The translations under genes and the position numbers were made by a program. Shown piece after piece: positions 51,900 to 61,091 of a DNA stretch of 64,000 nucleotides; positions within the stretch are counted from its first letter, which is position 1, and every line of letters begins with the position of its first letter. The stretch comes from Candidatus Melainabacteria bacterium (lineage in GTDB: Bacteria; Cyanobacteriota; Vampirovibrionia; Obscuribacterales; Obscuribacteraceae). The stretch is taken from positions 1 to 64,000 of the forward strand of contig JABDBL010000008.1 in assembly GCA_013288645.1 (NCBI GenBank). Reading direction: 5' to 3'. Below the pieces are notes generated by a model. It ran no database searches. It saw only the letters and a program-made list of their open reading frames with translations, and had not been told where the DNA came from.

Positions 51900-52035
51900 A
51901 AGCTAATGTCCCGCTCAGTTAAATTGGTACCTGTGAAAACTATATAGTGAAATAATCAAGGCAACAAGCCCAATGCACGGTACATGCAAATGGCATAAGT
52001 TCTATAATTACTGTGCGCGCGACATGATTCCTAAT

Positions 52036-52056
52036 AGTAAATTTATCAAATTTACT
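52036..52056. promoter_or_regulatory. 21-bp inverted repeat between acsA and trmH-like genes
   Basis: Arms AGTAAATTT and AAATTTACT flank ATC, perfect over nine pairs. It is 137 bp upstream of the acsA start and 59 bp before the other gene's start. Candidate operator; no regulator gene nearby. Confidence 0.4.
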
Positions 52057-52114
52057 CACCTATTTAGTGCTTCATACAAAGCCTGATAGCAAAATCGTCA
52101 AATAAAGTGCAGAG

Positions 52115-52780
52115 ATGAAAACCTATTGTCCTTATCTAGATTGTATAGCAGTCTATGAAACCGAAGCACGAGATACGTCTTCCCTATTTAATGCTATCTG
52201 TCCTAAATGTGACCGTTTAGGCAGAGTAAAGGCGCTTGAGATCGTTGATAAACTGAAGAGCAAAGAAGCAAAAATGAACCAAAGGGCAAATCAAGATTTT
52301 GAGCCAAGCCTTAAAGGACAATTTCACGTATTGCTAGAAGATATTCGTAGTTTATGGAATGTTGGTTCCATATTTCGAACAGCTGATGCTATTGGTATTT
52401 CAAAGCTATATCTATGCGGTATTACAGGCTGTCCACCAAGACCTGAAATTAGTAAAACAGCATTAGGCGCAGAAGAAGACATACCTTGGACATATTCGTC
52501 TCAGCCACTGGCGGCCATAAATATGCTCAAGAAAACTGGAGTAATTATTCTTGGCTTGGAACGTACCCATGAGTCCGTTAATTTGGTTAAACTCCTAAAG
52601 GAGCAAAAAATTAAAACACCTTTTTGTTTGGCAGTAGGGAATGAAGTGGCAGGACTTTCTCCTGAACTTATGCACAGTTGTGATTATCTTTGCGATTTGC
52701 CAATGAAGGGCAAAAAAGAATCGTTGAATGTAGCTTCAGCCTTTGCTGTAGCTGCATATTTTATTGACGAATTTATCTGA
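52115..52780 (+). CDS. TrmH/SpoU-family RNA 2'-O-methyltransferase with N-terminal cysteine cluster
   Basis: 221 residues. N-terminal CPYLDCIAVYE and CPKCDRLGRV form a possible zinc ribbon (residues 5-40). The SPOUT domain has FHVLLEDIRSLWNVGSIFRT (motif 1: N-N-x-S/Nx-R), LGAEEDIPW, then CLAVGNEVAGLSPEL (motif 2) and DLPMKGKKESLNVASAFAVA (motif 3 with the Ser-Asn-Val AdoMet loop). It methylates a ribose in tRNA or rRNA with AdoMet. The substrate cannot be read. The 172-bp gap after it (52781-52952) holds nothing recognised. Confidence 0.92.
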   Translation: MKTYCPYLDCIAVYETEARDTSSLFNAICPKCDRLGRVKALEIVDKLKSKEAKMNQRANQDFEPSLKGQFHVLLEDIRSLWNVGSIFRTADAIGISKLYLCGITGCPPRPEISKTALGAEEDIPWTYSSQPLAAINMLKKTGVIILGLERTHESVNLVKLLKEQKIKTPFCLAVGNEVAGLSPELMHSCDYLCDLPMKGKKESLNVASAFAVAAYFIDEFI

Positions 52781-52952
52781 TACTGCCCTTGGTGCAACTG
52801 AAGATTATTTAATGCAATGACGGAGCGCAGCAAAAGCGCCGTTGGCGATCAGCGGAGCGATTTAATGACATGCTCGTATGCGGCTGCGAAACAAAGACAC
52901 ATAAAGCTTACGATTTAAGCCGTTGCGCACTTGAAGCTTCAAAGGAAGCGCT

Positions 52953-53207
52953 TTAAGAGAAATGCTTATCATCTGTTAGGAAGCCAAGTATAAATCCTGA
53001 TATACCGCCAACAACGATTCCCCACCATGCTCCTCCAACAAAACCAAAAGCTGGAGCAACACTTGCTGGTTGTGGCCAGAACTTGATAACCACAAAACTA
53101 AAGCCCACGACCAGTGCCGAGATAGCCGCCATGACGATGGCGCCCACTAGCGGCATAGGCAGACTGTCAGTTAACGATTTATCTGTACTTTGGGTTTGCT
53201 CAACCAT
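52953..53207 (-). CDS. Small membrane protein, 84 aa
   Basis: Hydrophobic segments at about 19-40 (LVGAIVMAAISALVVGFSFV) and 48-77 (FGFVGGAWWGIVVGGISGFI) with many Gly residues; a polar N-terminus (QSTDKSLTDS) and an acidic DDKHFS end. Two spans with glycine zipper-like motifs suggest a small helical-hairpin membrane protein. No family recognised. Transcribed after the Nudix gene (36 bp gap), so probably one operon. Confidence 0.55.
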   Translation of the reverse strand: MVEQTQSTDKSLTDSLPMPLVGAIVMAAISALVVGFSFVVIKFWPQPASVAPAFGFVGGAWWGIVVGGISGFILGFLTDDKHFS

Positions 53208-53243
53208 AATGTTCTGAATTCTAACACTTTGCTACAATTGATT

Positions 53244-53768
53244 TCAAACTAACATTGCTATTCCTGCAATAGTCTTGGCATCGCGAATTTGTCCATTCCT
53301 TACCCGCTGCCAAGCGTCTTTAACTGGAATGACGATTACTTCCGTCTCCTCGTCATGATCAGGTGTTTTATCACCTAAAGTCACGTTTTGTGCTCGATAA
53401 ACATGTAAAAGTTCGTCACAAAAGCCTGGGGCCGAATACATTTTGCATAAATCTAACCATTCAGAAGCTAAATAGCCAGTTTCTTCTTTGAGTTCTCTTT
53501 TAGCCGCTTCTAAGGGTAATTCACCTTTTTCAAGTCTTCCAGCTGGAAGTTCGATTAGTTCACCATTAATAGGGTAACGATATTGTTTTACCAGTACAAC
53601 CAAACCGGGCTCTGGTTGGCAAGCTATTACTACGCCACCATTGTGTTCCACAACTTCCCTAATTACCGTATGATCGCCCTTTTCGACTTCATCAACACGT
53701 AAATTGCAAATCTTACCCTGATAAACTAATCTGCTTGCTATCCTGTGTTCTTGGGTGAATACAGCCAT
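53244..53768 (-). CDS. Nudix hydrolase, ADP-ribose pyrophosphatase type
   Basis: 174 residues from the ATG at 53768, which has AAGGA eight bases upstream (a longer frame to 53810 is less likely). The Nudix box is AGRLEKGELPLEAAKRELKE then ETGY, fitting GX5EX7REUXEEXGU. VLVKQYRYPINGELIELPAG before it is typical of ADP-ribose diphosphatases (NudF). It hydrolyses ADP-ribose and similar nucleotide sugars to AMP plus sugar phosphate. Divergent from folC, the two starts only 43 bp apart, so promoters overlap. Confidence 0.9.
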   Translation of the reverse strand: MAVFTQEHRIASRLVYQGKICNLRVDEVEKGDHTVIREVVEHNGGVVIACQPEPGLVVLVKQYRYPINGELIELPAGRLEKGELPLEAAKRELKEETGYLASEWLDLCKMYSAPGFCDELLHVYRAQNVTLGDKTPDHDEETEVIVIPVKDAWQRVRNGQIRDAKTIAGIAMLV

Positions 53769-53811
53769 AATATTTTCCTTTTCTTCTTCTCTTCTGTTAG
53801 GACTTTTCATT

Positions 53812-55161
53812 ATGGACTATCAACAAGCAATTCTATATATTGAACAACTTGTTCTCATAGAGCAAAAACGCCCGAGTTTGCCCAGTTCAGAACGGATACA
53901 AGCTTTTTTATCTTATTACAGTTCTCCTCAAGATTCCTTTACGTCTTTCCATGTAGCTGGCACTAATGGCAAAGGTTCTACAGTAGCCATACTAGATTCT
54001 ATTTTACGGCAGGGACAATTCAAGGTAGGCAGATTTACTGGTCCTCATATCTTGCGTTTTAATGAACGATTTCATGTAAGTGGCCAACCAATTGCCGATG
54101 AAGAATTAGCAAGGCTTGTATTAGACCTAAAACAAAAATCAGAAGAATTTGCTTCCTTGCCTACAGAACCCGGTGCTTTATCCTGGTTTGAATTTTTGAC
54201 TGCTCTGGCTTTTTTTTATTTCGCTCAATCTGGTGTAGATGTGGCAGTAATCGAAGTTGGGTTAGGCGGACGTTTTGATGCAACGAATAGCTTAAGAAAA
54301 CTCTATGCTACAGGTATTACTAATATTGAATTGGATCATCAAAAAGTACTTGGATCTACGTTGGAAGAAATTGCTATGGAAAAAGCAGGCATTATCAAAA
54401 CTAATGTGCCTATTGTCACAGCCGCTAATGGTACAGCTTTAAGCGTTATTGCTAAACGCGCAATTGAAATGAATGCCAACTTGACCGATAGTAATGAACA
54501 AAGTATGGAGAGATCTAATAAATATGCAAGAATTTTAACTGCTCTAAGCAAAATCAAAAACGATCTAAATTGTCATGGCTTATACCAATATAAAAATGCT
54601 CTCACAGCTCTGTGCATGTTAACAGAAAGCGGACTAGTGAGCCTTGATACCACAAATGGTACTAAAGCCCAAATAACTGATAATCAGATGACTATTGAAT
54701 GCGCATTAGATGGACTACAAAGTTTTTATTGGCCCGGGCGTTTTCAATTAATCGAATCAGAGCAAATTATTTTAGATGGTGCGCATAATCCAGCGGGCAT
54801 CAAGGCATTACGTGAGAGTCTTGATCATTTATTTCCCGATCAGCATTTTCATTTTGTTTTTGCTTGTTATCACGATAAAGATGGTTTGACTATGCTTTCT
54901 AATCTATTGAAGCCTGGTGATCGACTTTATTTAGTCGACTTATTGGCCAAGAGATCATTCTTTCCTCTTTCGGATTTAGCCGAACATGCAGTAGCGCTTG
55001 GTATTGACGCCAATGTTTTTCCCAGTGTTCAGGATGGTTTAGTTAAAGCAAGAAATAATCGAAACAAAGAGCAGTTTATTGTCGCCACCGGCTCTTTCTT
55101 TTTGCTAAGAGAATTAATGCAGCTTTTAGGTTGGACGACTGTGGAAGACCGGATAAATTAA
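53812..55161 (+). CDS. folC: Folylpolyglutamate synthase / dihydrofolate synthase
   Basis: 449 residues from the ATG at 53812, with AGGA about nine bases upstream. It has the Mur ligase-like ATP loop FHVAGTNGKGSTVAILDSIL, VAVIEVGLGGRFDATNSL, EKAGIIK with the carbamylated Lys region and ILDGAHNPAGIKALRESL in the C-terminal domain. It adds glutamate to dihydropteroate or tetrahydrofolate. The protein is somewhat longer than E. coli FolC owing to a loop around residues 225-300 (polar, with ERSNKYAR). Divergent from the Nudix gene. Confidence 0.95.
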   Translation: MDYQQAILYIEQLVLIEQKRPSLPSSERIQAFLSYYSSPQDSFTSFHVAGTNGKGSTVAILDSILRQGQFKVGRFTGPHILRFNERFHVSGQPIADEELARLVLDLKQKSEEFASLPTEPGALSWFEFLTALAFFYFAQSGVDVAVIEVGLGGRFDATNSLRKLYATGITNIELDHQKVLGSTLEEIAMEKAGIIKTNVPIVTAANGTALSVIAKRAIEMNANLTDSNEQSMERSNKYARILTALSKIKNDLNCHGLYQYKNALTALCMLTESGLVSLDTTNGTKAQITDNQMTIECALDGLQSFYWPGRFQLIESEQIILDGAHNPAGIKALRESLDHLFPDQHFHFVFACYHDKDGLTMLSNLLKPGDRLYLVDLLAKRSFFPLSDLAEHAVALGIDANVFPSVQDGLVKARNNRNKEQFIVATGSFFLLRELMQLLGWTTVEDRIN

Positions 55162-55264
55162 CATTCTGAAAAGTAGTTTAGGATATTTTGCAGATTCATC
55201 GTGGTTTAATGACAATACGTCGTAATAATAACTTAGCCACTATAGACGTGGAGATTCTAGAGAT

Positions 55265-55627
55265 ATGGAAGTTCTTGGTCCAATTCACTGGATTTGTTTT
55301 GATAAGGCACACGATTTTGGCTTAGATGATGCCGAGACTTCGGTTTTAGAGCGATTGTATCTTAGAGATAAAGATATTCAAAGCGATTTGGAAATTTCGG
55401 ATAAACTCCTTAAGAGCAATATCGAAAGCTTACTCAACAAATTGGATGCTTCTACTAGATTAGGCATCATCATGCGTGCTAGCATTCTTGGAATTGTTGG
55501 TATCAATGCTCCGCCCGAAGATAATATGCCACCGATGGAGGGTGCAGGTGTGCCCCGCAGACTTTTTCCTAATGATGGCGAATCTTCAATTGCACTGTCG
55601 CCACCGACTTCAGATGGAAATGAGTAA
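55265..55627 (+). CDS. Small protein with a LuxR-type helix-turn-helix-like region
   Basis: 120 residues. Residues ~20-75 fit a degenerate LuxR HTH: ETSVLERLYLRDKDIQSDLE then ISDKLLKSNIESLLNKLDAS and RLGIIMRASILGIV, compared with the normal REREVLxLIAxGxSNKEIA pattern. The recognition helix position (DKLLKSNIESLLNKL) is conserved in shape. The C-terminus is proline-rich and disordered. It may be a small regulator or the remnant of one. No receiver domain. The 102 bp upstream show no obvious ribosome-binding sequence beyond GGAGATTCTAGAGATATGG. Confidence 0.5.
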   Translation: MEVLGPIHWICFDKAHDFGLDDAETSVLERLYLRDKDIQSDLEISDKLLKSNIESLLNKLDASTRLGIIMRASILGIVGINAPPEDNMPPMEGAGVPRRLFPNDGESSIALSPPTSDGNE

Positions 55628-55697
55628 CCGATCAACAAGAGTGAAACTGATTAATACAGATAAAGTAAAAGGCGCAGACTTTCGCATTTTTAATACA

Positions 55698-55735
55698 AAT
55701 GGGTATTGCCCATTATCCCATTATTTGCTAATATA
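55698..55735 (+). promoter_or_regulatory. Promoter and operator of the toxin-antitoxin pair
   Basis: TTGCCC (55707-55712) and TAATAT (55729-55734) are a -35/-10 pair with a 16-bp spacer. AATGGG-TATTG-CCCATT (55698-55714) is an inverted repeat, and CCCATTAT is tandemly repeated at 55709-55716 and 55717-55724, over the -35 and spacer. Binding there by the antitoxin would give autorepression. The antitoxin ATG lies 38 bp past this stretch. Confidence 0.5.
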
Positions 55736-55772
55736 AGATTGGGTATAGAGTGTTCGTTGCAGAGTATGGAAC

Positions 55773-56054
55773 ATGAAAGCAGGGGAATTTCGATACTTAG
55801 GCAAAGAAGTTGAGCCAGATGAAAGAAAAAGGCTTGCCTTATCTTCCGCTATGCCAACTTCAATAAAAGGTTTGCGTTATCGCGTCTTTAAGAACTCTCA
55901 AGGCCAGATTCTTTTAGATCCTGTTAAATCTGTTCCTGCATATGAAGCCTGGATCTATGAAAATCCAAAAATTTTGCAATCCATTCTTAAGGGAATTGAA
56001 GAAGTGGAAGCAGGTCAAACCTATGCTATAGACTTGCCTGAGGACGACGATTAG
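55773..56054 (+). CDS. Putative antitoxin
   Basis: 93 residues, acidic at the C-terminus (EAGQTYAIDLPEDDD). Central part is KGLRYRVFKNSQGQILLDPV and PAYEAWIYENPKILQSILKG, with no standard HTH or RHH visible. Its assignment rests on the position: it ends two bases before a RelE/ParE-like gene, and a self-regulation-type operator precedes it. C-terminal residues probably bind the toxin. Related proteins seem to be common partners of Txe/RelE toxins, but I cannot name the family. Confidence 0.65.
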   Translation: MKAGEFRYLGKEVEPDERKRLALSSAMPTSIKGLRYRVFKNSQGQILLDPVKSVPAYEAWIYENPKILQSILKGIEEVEAGQTYAIDLPEDDD

Positions 56055-56055
56055 A

Positions 56056-56358
56056 GTGAGTTTTACCTTACGCTATGGCGAAACAGCTGCGTCGCAGTTG
56101 CAGCAACTCGAAAAATCTAAGCATCTTAAAGCGCAATTGAAAGCTGTTTGCAAAGCATTGCGTTTGCTAGGGCAGAATCCTAAACATCCCGGGTTACATA
56201 GTCACGAATACACCACTTTAGTTGGACCAGGTAATTCAAAGGTTTGGGAAGCATATGCTCAGAATCGCACACCCGGGGCATATAGAATTTTCTTCAGCTA
56301 TTACCCTCCTAAAAGTAATATCATCCATATAATTGCAATCGTGCCGCATCCTGATTAG
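56056..56358 (+). CDS. RelE/ParE-superfamily toxin
   Basis: 100 residues from a GTG one base after the antitoxin stop. Pattern: RYGETAASQLQQLEKSKHLK, KAVCKALRLLGQNPKHPGLH, WEAYAQNRTPGAYRIFFSYY and IIHIIAIVPHPD. The last part is the characteristic beta-hairpin with Arg-Ile-Phe-F and a terminal His. It would cleave mRNA or inhibit gyrase. The ORF is convergent with dapE (30 bp gap). The GTG start fits a toxin translated at a lower rate than its antitoxin. Confidence 0.78.
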   Translation: MSFTLRYGETAASQLQQLEKSKHLKAQLKAVCKALRLLGQNPKHPGLHSHEYTTLVGPGNSKVWEAYAQNRTPGAYRIFFSYYPPKSNIIHIIAIVPHPD

Positions 56359-56388
56359 AAAACATAAACAAAATATAGTGCTCTTGCC

Positions 56389-57531
56389 TTAAGCTAGCAA
56401 CAGATTTTCCATCGTTTGCTTATATATTTTGCTTAGCTTATCGAGATCGCTCACGGAAGCACATTCATTTGCTTTATGAATAGTGGCATTAATTAACCCG
56501 AATTCAGCGACTTCACAGCCAGTTGTAGCAATGAAGCGCCCATCTGATGTGCCGCCAGTAGTAGAAAGCTCAGGTTCTATATTTTGTATAGATTTGATGG
56601 CTTTGCTAAGAGCCGTAGCCAATTTTCCTTTGCGAGTTAAAAAAGGATTGCCCGAAAGACGCCATTGTATAGAATACTTTAGGTTATGCTTGTTCAATAT
56701 TTCTTCCACTCGTGTCTTTAATTGTTCAGCTGTAAGTTCGGGTGAAAAACGAAAATTGAATATTAGTTTCAAATCGCCGGGTATTACATTATCTGTACCG
56801 GTACCGGCATTTATATTCGATATTTGAAAAGAAGTAGGTTGAAAATATTCATTACCCTTGTCCCATTCTACTTTGCATAACTCAGTCATAGCACTAGAAA
56901 AGAGATGTATGGGATTCGCTGCTTTGTGTGGATAAGCAATATGTCCTTGTATTCCGTGTATTGTGAGATTCGCATTTAAGGATCCGCGTCGGCCTACTTT
57001 AATGGTATCACCCAGAGTGTCAGCACTGCTTGCTTCACCAACGAGACACCAGTCGATTTTTTCCTTACGTGCTTGCAGCGCTTCTACCACCTTTACAGTC
57101 CCGTATTTAGCGGCTCCTTCTTCGTCGCTAGTAATGAGAAACGCTATCGAACCCAAATGCTTTGGATGCTCAGCGACAAAGTTTTCACACGCATCAATCA
57201 TAGCTGCAATACAACCTTTCATATCGCAAGCACCACGCCCATATACATGACCATCTTTTATAGTAGCTTCAAATGGTGGTGTTTTCCATTGTTCTAATGG
57301 TCCAGTAGGAACCACGTCAGTATGTCCGGCAAAAACGAATAAGGGACTGGCATTGCCTCTGCGTGCCCAGAGATTATCAACATCGCCAAAACGCATATGC
57401 TCAAGAGAAAAGCCAATGGCGGAGAGCCTGTCTCCAATAAGTTGTTGACAGCCGGCATCATTAGGAGTGACTGATTGGCGATTGATTAGGTCACACGTTA
57501 AGACTACAGAAGTTGACTTAGTTTCTAACAC
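56389..57531 (-). CDS. dapE: Succinyl-diaminopimelate desuccinylase
   Basis: 380 residues, the usual length. Metal ligands are in [14 protein letters not shown] (His, Asp), [14 protein letters not shown] (bridging Asp), [12 protein letters not shown] (catalytic Glu-Glu) and [10 protein letters not shown] (C-terminal His). It removes succinate from N-succinyl-LL-DAP to give LL-DAP. Starts with a GTG that overlaps dapD by seven bases; no separate ribosome-binding sequence is seen, so coupling is likely. Last gene of the rpoB-dap operon. Confidence 0.95.
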   Translation of the reverse strand: MLETKSTSVVLTCDLINRQSVTPNDAGCQQLIGDRLSAIGFSLEHMRFGDVDNLWARRGNASPLFVFAGHTDVVPTGPLEQWKTPPFEATIKDGHVYGRGACDMKGCIAAMIDACENFVAEHPKHLGSIAFLITSDEEGAAKYGTVKVVEALQARKEKIDWCLVGEASSADTLGDTIKVGRRGSLNANLTIHGIQGHIAYPHKAANPIHLFSSAMTELCKVEWDKGNEYFQPTSFQISNINAGTGTDNVIPGDLKLIFNFRFSPELTAEQLKTRVEEILNKHNLKYSIQWRLSGNPFLTRKGKLATALSKAIKSIQNIEPELSTTGGTSDGRFIATTGCEVAEFGLINATIHKANECASVSDLDKLSKIYKQTMENLLLA

Positions 57532-58367
57532 ACACTATCCCTCAATAATTCATTAATGCTGACTTTACTTCTTGTTTTTTCGTCTACTTGTTTTACTATA
57601 ACAGCGCAATAGAGGCTGTGGTTGCCATCTTTAGCGGCTATATTACCAGCTACAACAACAGAGCCAGCGGGCACGCGGCCATAAGTTATTTCACCAGTTG
57701 CGCGATTCAATATTCTTGTACTTTGGCCAAGATACACACCCATTGATATTACCGAACCTTCCTCTATTATTACACCTTCAGCTACTTCTGAACGTGCACC
57801 AATGAAGCAATTATCTTCAATGATAGTAGGAGTAGCTTGTGGTGGTTCAAGTACGCCGCCGATGCCTACCCCGCCTGATATATGTACATTTTTTCCTATT
57901 TGAGCGCAAGAACCCACTGTGGCCCATGTGTCTATCATCGTTCCTGAATCAACATAAGCACCAATATTGATGAATGAAGGCATAAGTATAACGTTGCTGG
58001 CTATATATGCTCCTTTTCGCACTGTAGCACCTGGTACAACTCGTGTACCTAACTTGCGGAAGTAGTCTGCTTCTTTCTCTTCATATTTCATTGGTACTTT
58101 GTCGCAAAAATTAGTATAACCAGCTTTCATTAAAGTGTAATCTTCGATTTTAAAGGAGAGCAAAATGGCTTTTTTTGCCCATTCGTTTACTATCCATTTA
58201 CCATTTTTCTTTTCGGCAACACGTAATTTGCCCGTGTCTAAATCTTCAATCGTGTCGCGAATTATTTTTTTTAATTCTGGATCAATATTTTGAATCGTCA
58301 GTTCAGCACGTTTTTCAAAAGTCGATTCAATTATTTGTTGGGCGCTTGCTTGTTGCGTATTACCCAT
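57525..58367 (-). CDS. dapD: Tetrahydrodipicolinate N-succinyltransferase
   Basis: 280 residues from the ATG at 58367, which has AAGGAG eight bases upstream (the longer frame is not needed). Left-handed beta-helix hexapeptide repeats, e.g. [20 protein letters not shown], and the diagnostic [20 protein letters not shown] then [20 protein letters not shown]. It adds succinyl from succinyl-CoA to tetrahydrodipicolinate. It lies between dapC and dapE. The C-terminus ends with DSVC, overlapping dapE. Cyanobacteria more commonly use DapL, so the succinylase route is noteworthy. Confidence 0.96.
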   Translation of the reverse strand: MGNTQQASAQQIIESTFEKRAELTIQNIDPELKKIIRDTIEDLDTGKLRVAEKKNGKWIVNEWAKKAILLSFKIEDYTLMKAGYTNFCDKVPMKYEEKEADYFRKLGTRVVPGATVRKGAYIASNVILMPSFINIGAYVDSGTMIDTWATVGSCAQIGKNVHISGGVGIGGVLEPPQATPTIIEDNCFIGARSEVAEGVIIEEGSVISMGVYLGQSTRILNRATGEITYGRVPAGSVVVAGNIAAKDGNHSLYCAVIVKQVDEKTRSKVSINELLRDSVC

Positions 58368-58378
58368 TTGTTTACTCC

Positions 58379-59590
58379 TTAAACTGTGAGTATTTGATTT
58401 GTTTTTAATTCCTGAATTAATAGCTTTATGCGATTTAGAGCATCGCGACATTCATCTAAAGATGAAACTAAAGCTATACGAACATAATTAGCACCAGGAT
58501 TAATACCATGTACTTCACGCGATAAAAAACTGCCGGGCATTATGGTTATATTTTGTTTTTTGAATAATTCTTGTGTAAAAGTCAAATCATCTATGGGCGT
58601 TTTGAGCCACAAATAAAAGCCACCATCTGGCAAATTTAGCTCTGTGAGCGGACCTAGAATTTCTTTGGCCATAGCGAATTTTTGTTTGTAAAGTTCGCGA
58701 TTGCTTTTTACATGTTCTTCGTCTTGCCAGGCCACTGTGCTTGCAGCCTGAATAGGTAAAGCCATAGCACAACCCTGATAGGTTCTATAAAGCCTAAACT
58801 TTTCTATGAGTTCTGCGTCTCCTGCCACAAAACCTGATCTCATGCCAGGCAAACTTGAACGTTTAGACAGGCTATGAAAAACCATACAACGCTTAAAATC
58901 TTTGTGATTATATTCGTAAGCAGCTTGCAATAAACCAGGCGAGGGTTGATTTAAATAGATTTCAGCATAGCACTCATCACTGGCCAGAATAAAATCATAG
59001 CGATGAGCCAATTCCAACAAGTCAGCCATTTGCTTGGTGGTCATAATGGCTCCGGTGGGGTTTCCCGGTGAACATATGAATAATAGCTGGCAGCGTTGCC
59101 ATATTTCTGTAGGAACACTTGAAAAATCAGGTAATAATGTAGATTTATCTATATTGATGTACCAGGGTTTTGCGCCTGCTAAATAAGTTGCCCCTTCGTA
59201 TATTTTATAAAAAGGATTAGGCATTAATACCAGAGCATCATCAGACTTATCGACAGTAAACTGTGTAAAAGCAAATAATGCTTCCCGTGTTCCGTTTACT
59301 GGTAATACATTACGCTCGGGATTGAGTAAGCCAGACTGAATGTGAAAGCGCTTATTAAGCCAATCTATTATTGCTTGCCTTAATTCAATGGACCCCTGTG
59401 TAACCGGATAATTTGAAAAGCCAGCGCGATTATTTTGTATAGCTTGTAATATGAATTCTGGGGCTTTATGTTTGGGTTCGCCTATATGCATAACAATAGG
59501 TGTCTTATCGGCAGGCGGTATAATGCCTTGATTTAGCTTTGCCAATTTTTCAAAAGGATAAGGCTCAAGCTGGTTGAGATTCGGATTCAT
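58379..59590 (-). CDS. dapC: N-succinyl-diaminopimelate aminotransferase (DapC-like)
   Basis: 403 residues, class I/II PLP aminotransferase. It shows [65 protein letters not shown], the PLP lysine in [19 protein letters not shown], and the C-terminal [18 protein letters not shown]. By context with dapD and dapE it makes N-succinyl-LL-DAP from N-succinyl-2-amino-6-oxopimelate. Class-I enzymes are hard to tell apart; the operon is the main support for the DapC call. Follows the replication-relaxation-like gene by 18 bp. Confidence 0.9.
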   Translation of the reverse strand: MNPNLNQLEPYPFEKLAKLNQGIIPPADKTPIVMHIGEPKHKAPEFILQAIQNNRAGFSNYPVTQGSIELRQAIIDWLNKRFHIQSGLLNPERNVLPVNGTREALFAFTQFTVDKSDDALVLMPNPFYKIYEGATYLAGAKPWYINIDKSTLLPDFSSVPTEIWQRCQLLFICSPGNPTGAIMTTKQMADLLELAHRYDFILASDECYAEIYLNQPSPGLLQAAYEYNHKDFKRCMVFHSLSKRSSLPGMRSGFVAGDAELIEKFRLYRTYQGCAMALPIQAASTVAWQDEEHVKSNRELYKQKFAMAKEILGPLTELNLPDGGFYLWLKTPIDDLTFTQELFKKQNITIMPGSFLSREVHGINPGANYVRIALVSSLDECRDALNRIKLLIQELKTNQILTV

Positions 59591-59608
59591 TATGCTTGTT
59601 ACTTGTTA

Positions 59609-60382
59609 CTACGCTGCTTCAATTGTACCAAAATTGATGCTGCTCTTTGGCAAAGCGCTAGTCATAGGAAAGTTTATTTGTTGACTAAAAATATTATGCC
59701 AACGCATTTTGGCAATTCCTGATTTGTATAAGTCTTGATGAGTGGCAAGTATAATGCTATTGACATTTGGGTGATTCTGCAAGCCTTTTAGGGCCTTTTG
59801 TAAATTTTCTTGATGTGCTCGGTCACGCGAAACAATCATTATATGAGTCATGGCTTTGTTATTTAATTCCTGCTCTAACAAAGGAAAAAAGTCATTGCCT
59901 AATAGAGGATGACTAATCAGTCCAATATTGCAATTAATGGTTTGGCAGGTAGCAGAAATGGTCGCGCTATAGATTTTTTGCTTGTTGTCGTCCGAACATG
60001 TTTTCCATTGAAATGTATTTAAATAACCTTCTGTTTTCGCGATAAGAAAGATCATTCTTATATTAGCTATTTCTAGGTGATCACGTTGCCAATCATTATT
60101 ATAAACATCGCCTTCATTTTGGTGGGCACCAGATATAGTGCGCGCTAAAGGGGCTAGCATATAAACCAAAGGTTTAGTTGGAGTACTCCACCAGGGAAGT
60201 CTATTGTCGTGGCGCTGACAAATAAGATAATCGAGATAGAACAATTTTCTTAATCGATCTCGTATAAGAACTGGTTTGTCTTCAGAAGCAACAAACCACG
60301 ATATATGCTTTTCCAACAAGACTTGATGCTCATCTAGCAGTTTGAATATTTGATAGTCTCTTTCATTTAGCTGGATAGCCAT
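59609..60382 (-). CDS. Replication-relaxation family-like winged-helix protein
   Basis: 257 residues. The first ~75 residues look like a wHTH: LNERDYQIFKLLDEHQVLLE then FVASEDKPVLIRDRLRKLFY and LDYLICQRHDNRLPW, the pattern of the replication-relaxation family (PF13814), common on plasmids and phages and sometimes chromosomal. The rest is mixed alpha/beta with THIMIVSRDRAHQENLQKAL. GAGG lies eight bases before the ATG. It sits between a secreted protein (15 bp gap) and dapC (18 bp). It could be a local regulator. Assignment tentative. Confidence 0.6.
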   Translation of the reverse strand: MAIQLNERDYQIFKLLDEHQVLLEKHISWFVASEDKPVLIRDRLRKLFYLDYLICQRHDNRLPWWSTPTKPLVYMLAPLARTISGAHQNEGDVYNNDWQRDHLEIANIRMIFLIAKTEGYLNTFQWKTCSDDNKQKIYSATISATCQTINCNIGLISHPLLGNDFFPLLEQELNNKAMTHIMIVSRDRAHQENLQKALKGLQNHPNVNSIILATHQDLYKSGIAKMRWHNIFSQQINFPMTSALPKSSINFGTIEAA

Positions 60383-60397
60383 CGCAATGTCCTCAGA

Positions 60398-61072
60398 TTA
60401 TTTACGTTGCGCGAACTTTTGTACTTCATCATCTTCTATTGAGGCAGGTACTTTATGGGCTGCTCGAATTTCTCTATCCATGCTTTTAAGACTAAGCATA
60501 GTACTCCCAAGTCCTTCTGCGCGTTTTTTAACGCTATCAAGTTCTTCTTGTAAGTCCTCAATAGTTTTAGCTGGTGGGCGAGGACGAATCAGATCTATAT
60601 AGATACCGGCTGAGTCCTGGAACCAGTCTGCTAGTAGATCGCGATATTCTTTAATGTCCGACATACCAGGCGGAACGGCAAGACTTCTAATTGATTTAGC
60701 AGCCAATAAGTAACTCTTGGACATCTTGCTAGCTGTGCTAACCCATTGTTGAACACGACTTGCATCTTGCGTAAGTGGTCTTGTGAGAATTACTTTGTCT
60801 CTTTCCGAAGGACGATACTGTTCACGCAAATGATCAAATTTTTCAAACCAAATTACAGCTGGGTTGGATCCGTTATTGTTTTGAAATGCAGAGTTGTTTG
60901 TGCTGACACTGCCTTTTGGATTGGATTGAGTTGCAGAATTTATCGAAAACACATCAACTGCTCTAGGTTCAGCCTGAACTCTAGCATTTGTTGTGTAAAT
61001 AGTAGCGACAAAAAGAATTGACAGTATTTGCCAGTGTTTTTTGTGTTGTTTTTTTAATTGATTTGATGACAT
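60398..61072 (-). CDS. Exported protein of unknown function
   Basis: 224 residues. A basic start and a hydrophobic stretch (WQILSILFVATIYTTNARVQ, residues ~14-33) indicate a signal peptide, cleaved near VQAEP. The mature part is polar and helical with coiled-coil character toward the C-terminus (EDLQEELDSVKKRAEGLGST). No family recognised. It starts 19 bp after rpoB on the same strand. That a secreted protein follows a core RNA polymerase gene is odd; it may only share the transcript. Confidence 0.6.
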   Translation of the reverse strand: MSSNQLKKQHKKHWQILSILFVATIYTTNARVQAEPRAVDVFSINSATQSNPKGSVSTNNSAFQNNNGSNPAVIWFEKFDHLREQYRPSERDKVILTRPLTQDASRVQQWVSTASKMSKSYLLAAKSIRSLAVPPGMSDIKEYRDLLADWFQDSAGIYIDLIRPRPPAKTIEDLQEELDSVKKRAEGLGSTMLSLKSMDREIRAAHKVPASIEDDEVQKFAQRK

Positions 61073-61091
61073 ATTTGATTACCTGGAATTT

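Noticed and set aside
58379..58451. Longer dapD start at 58451
   Set aside because: It would overlap the end of dapC, and AAGGAG stands directly before the ATG at 58367.
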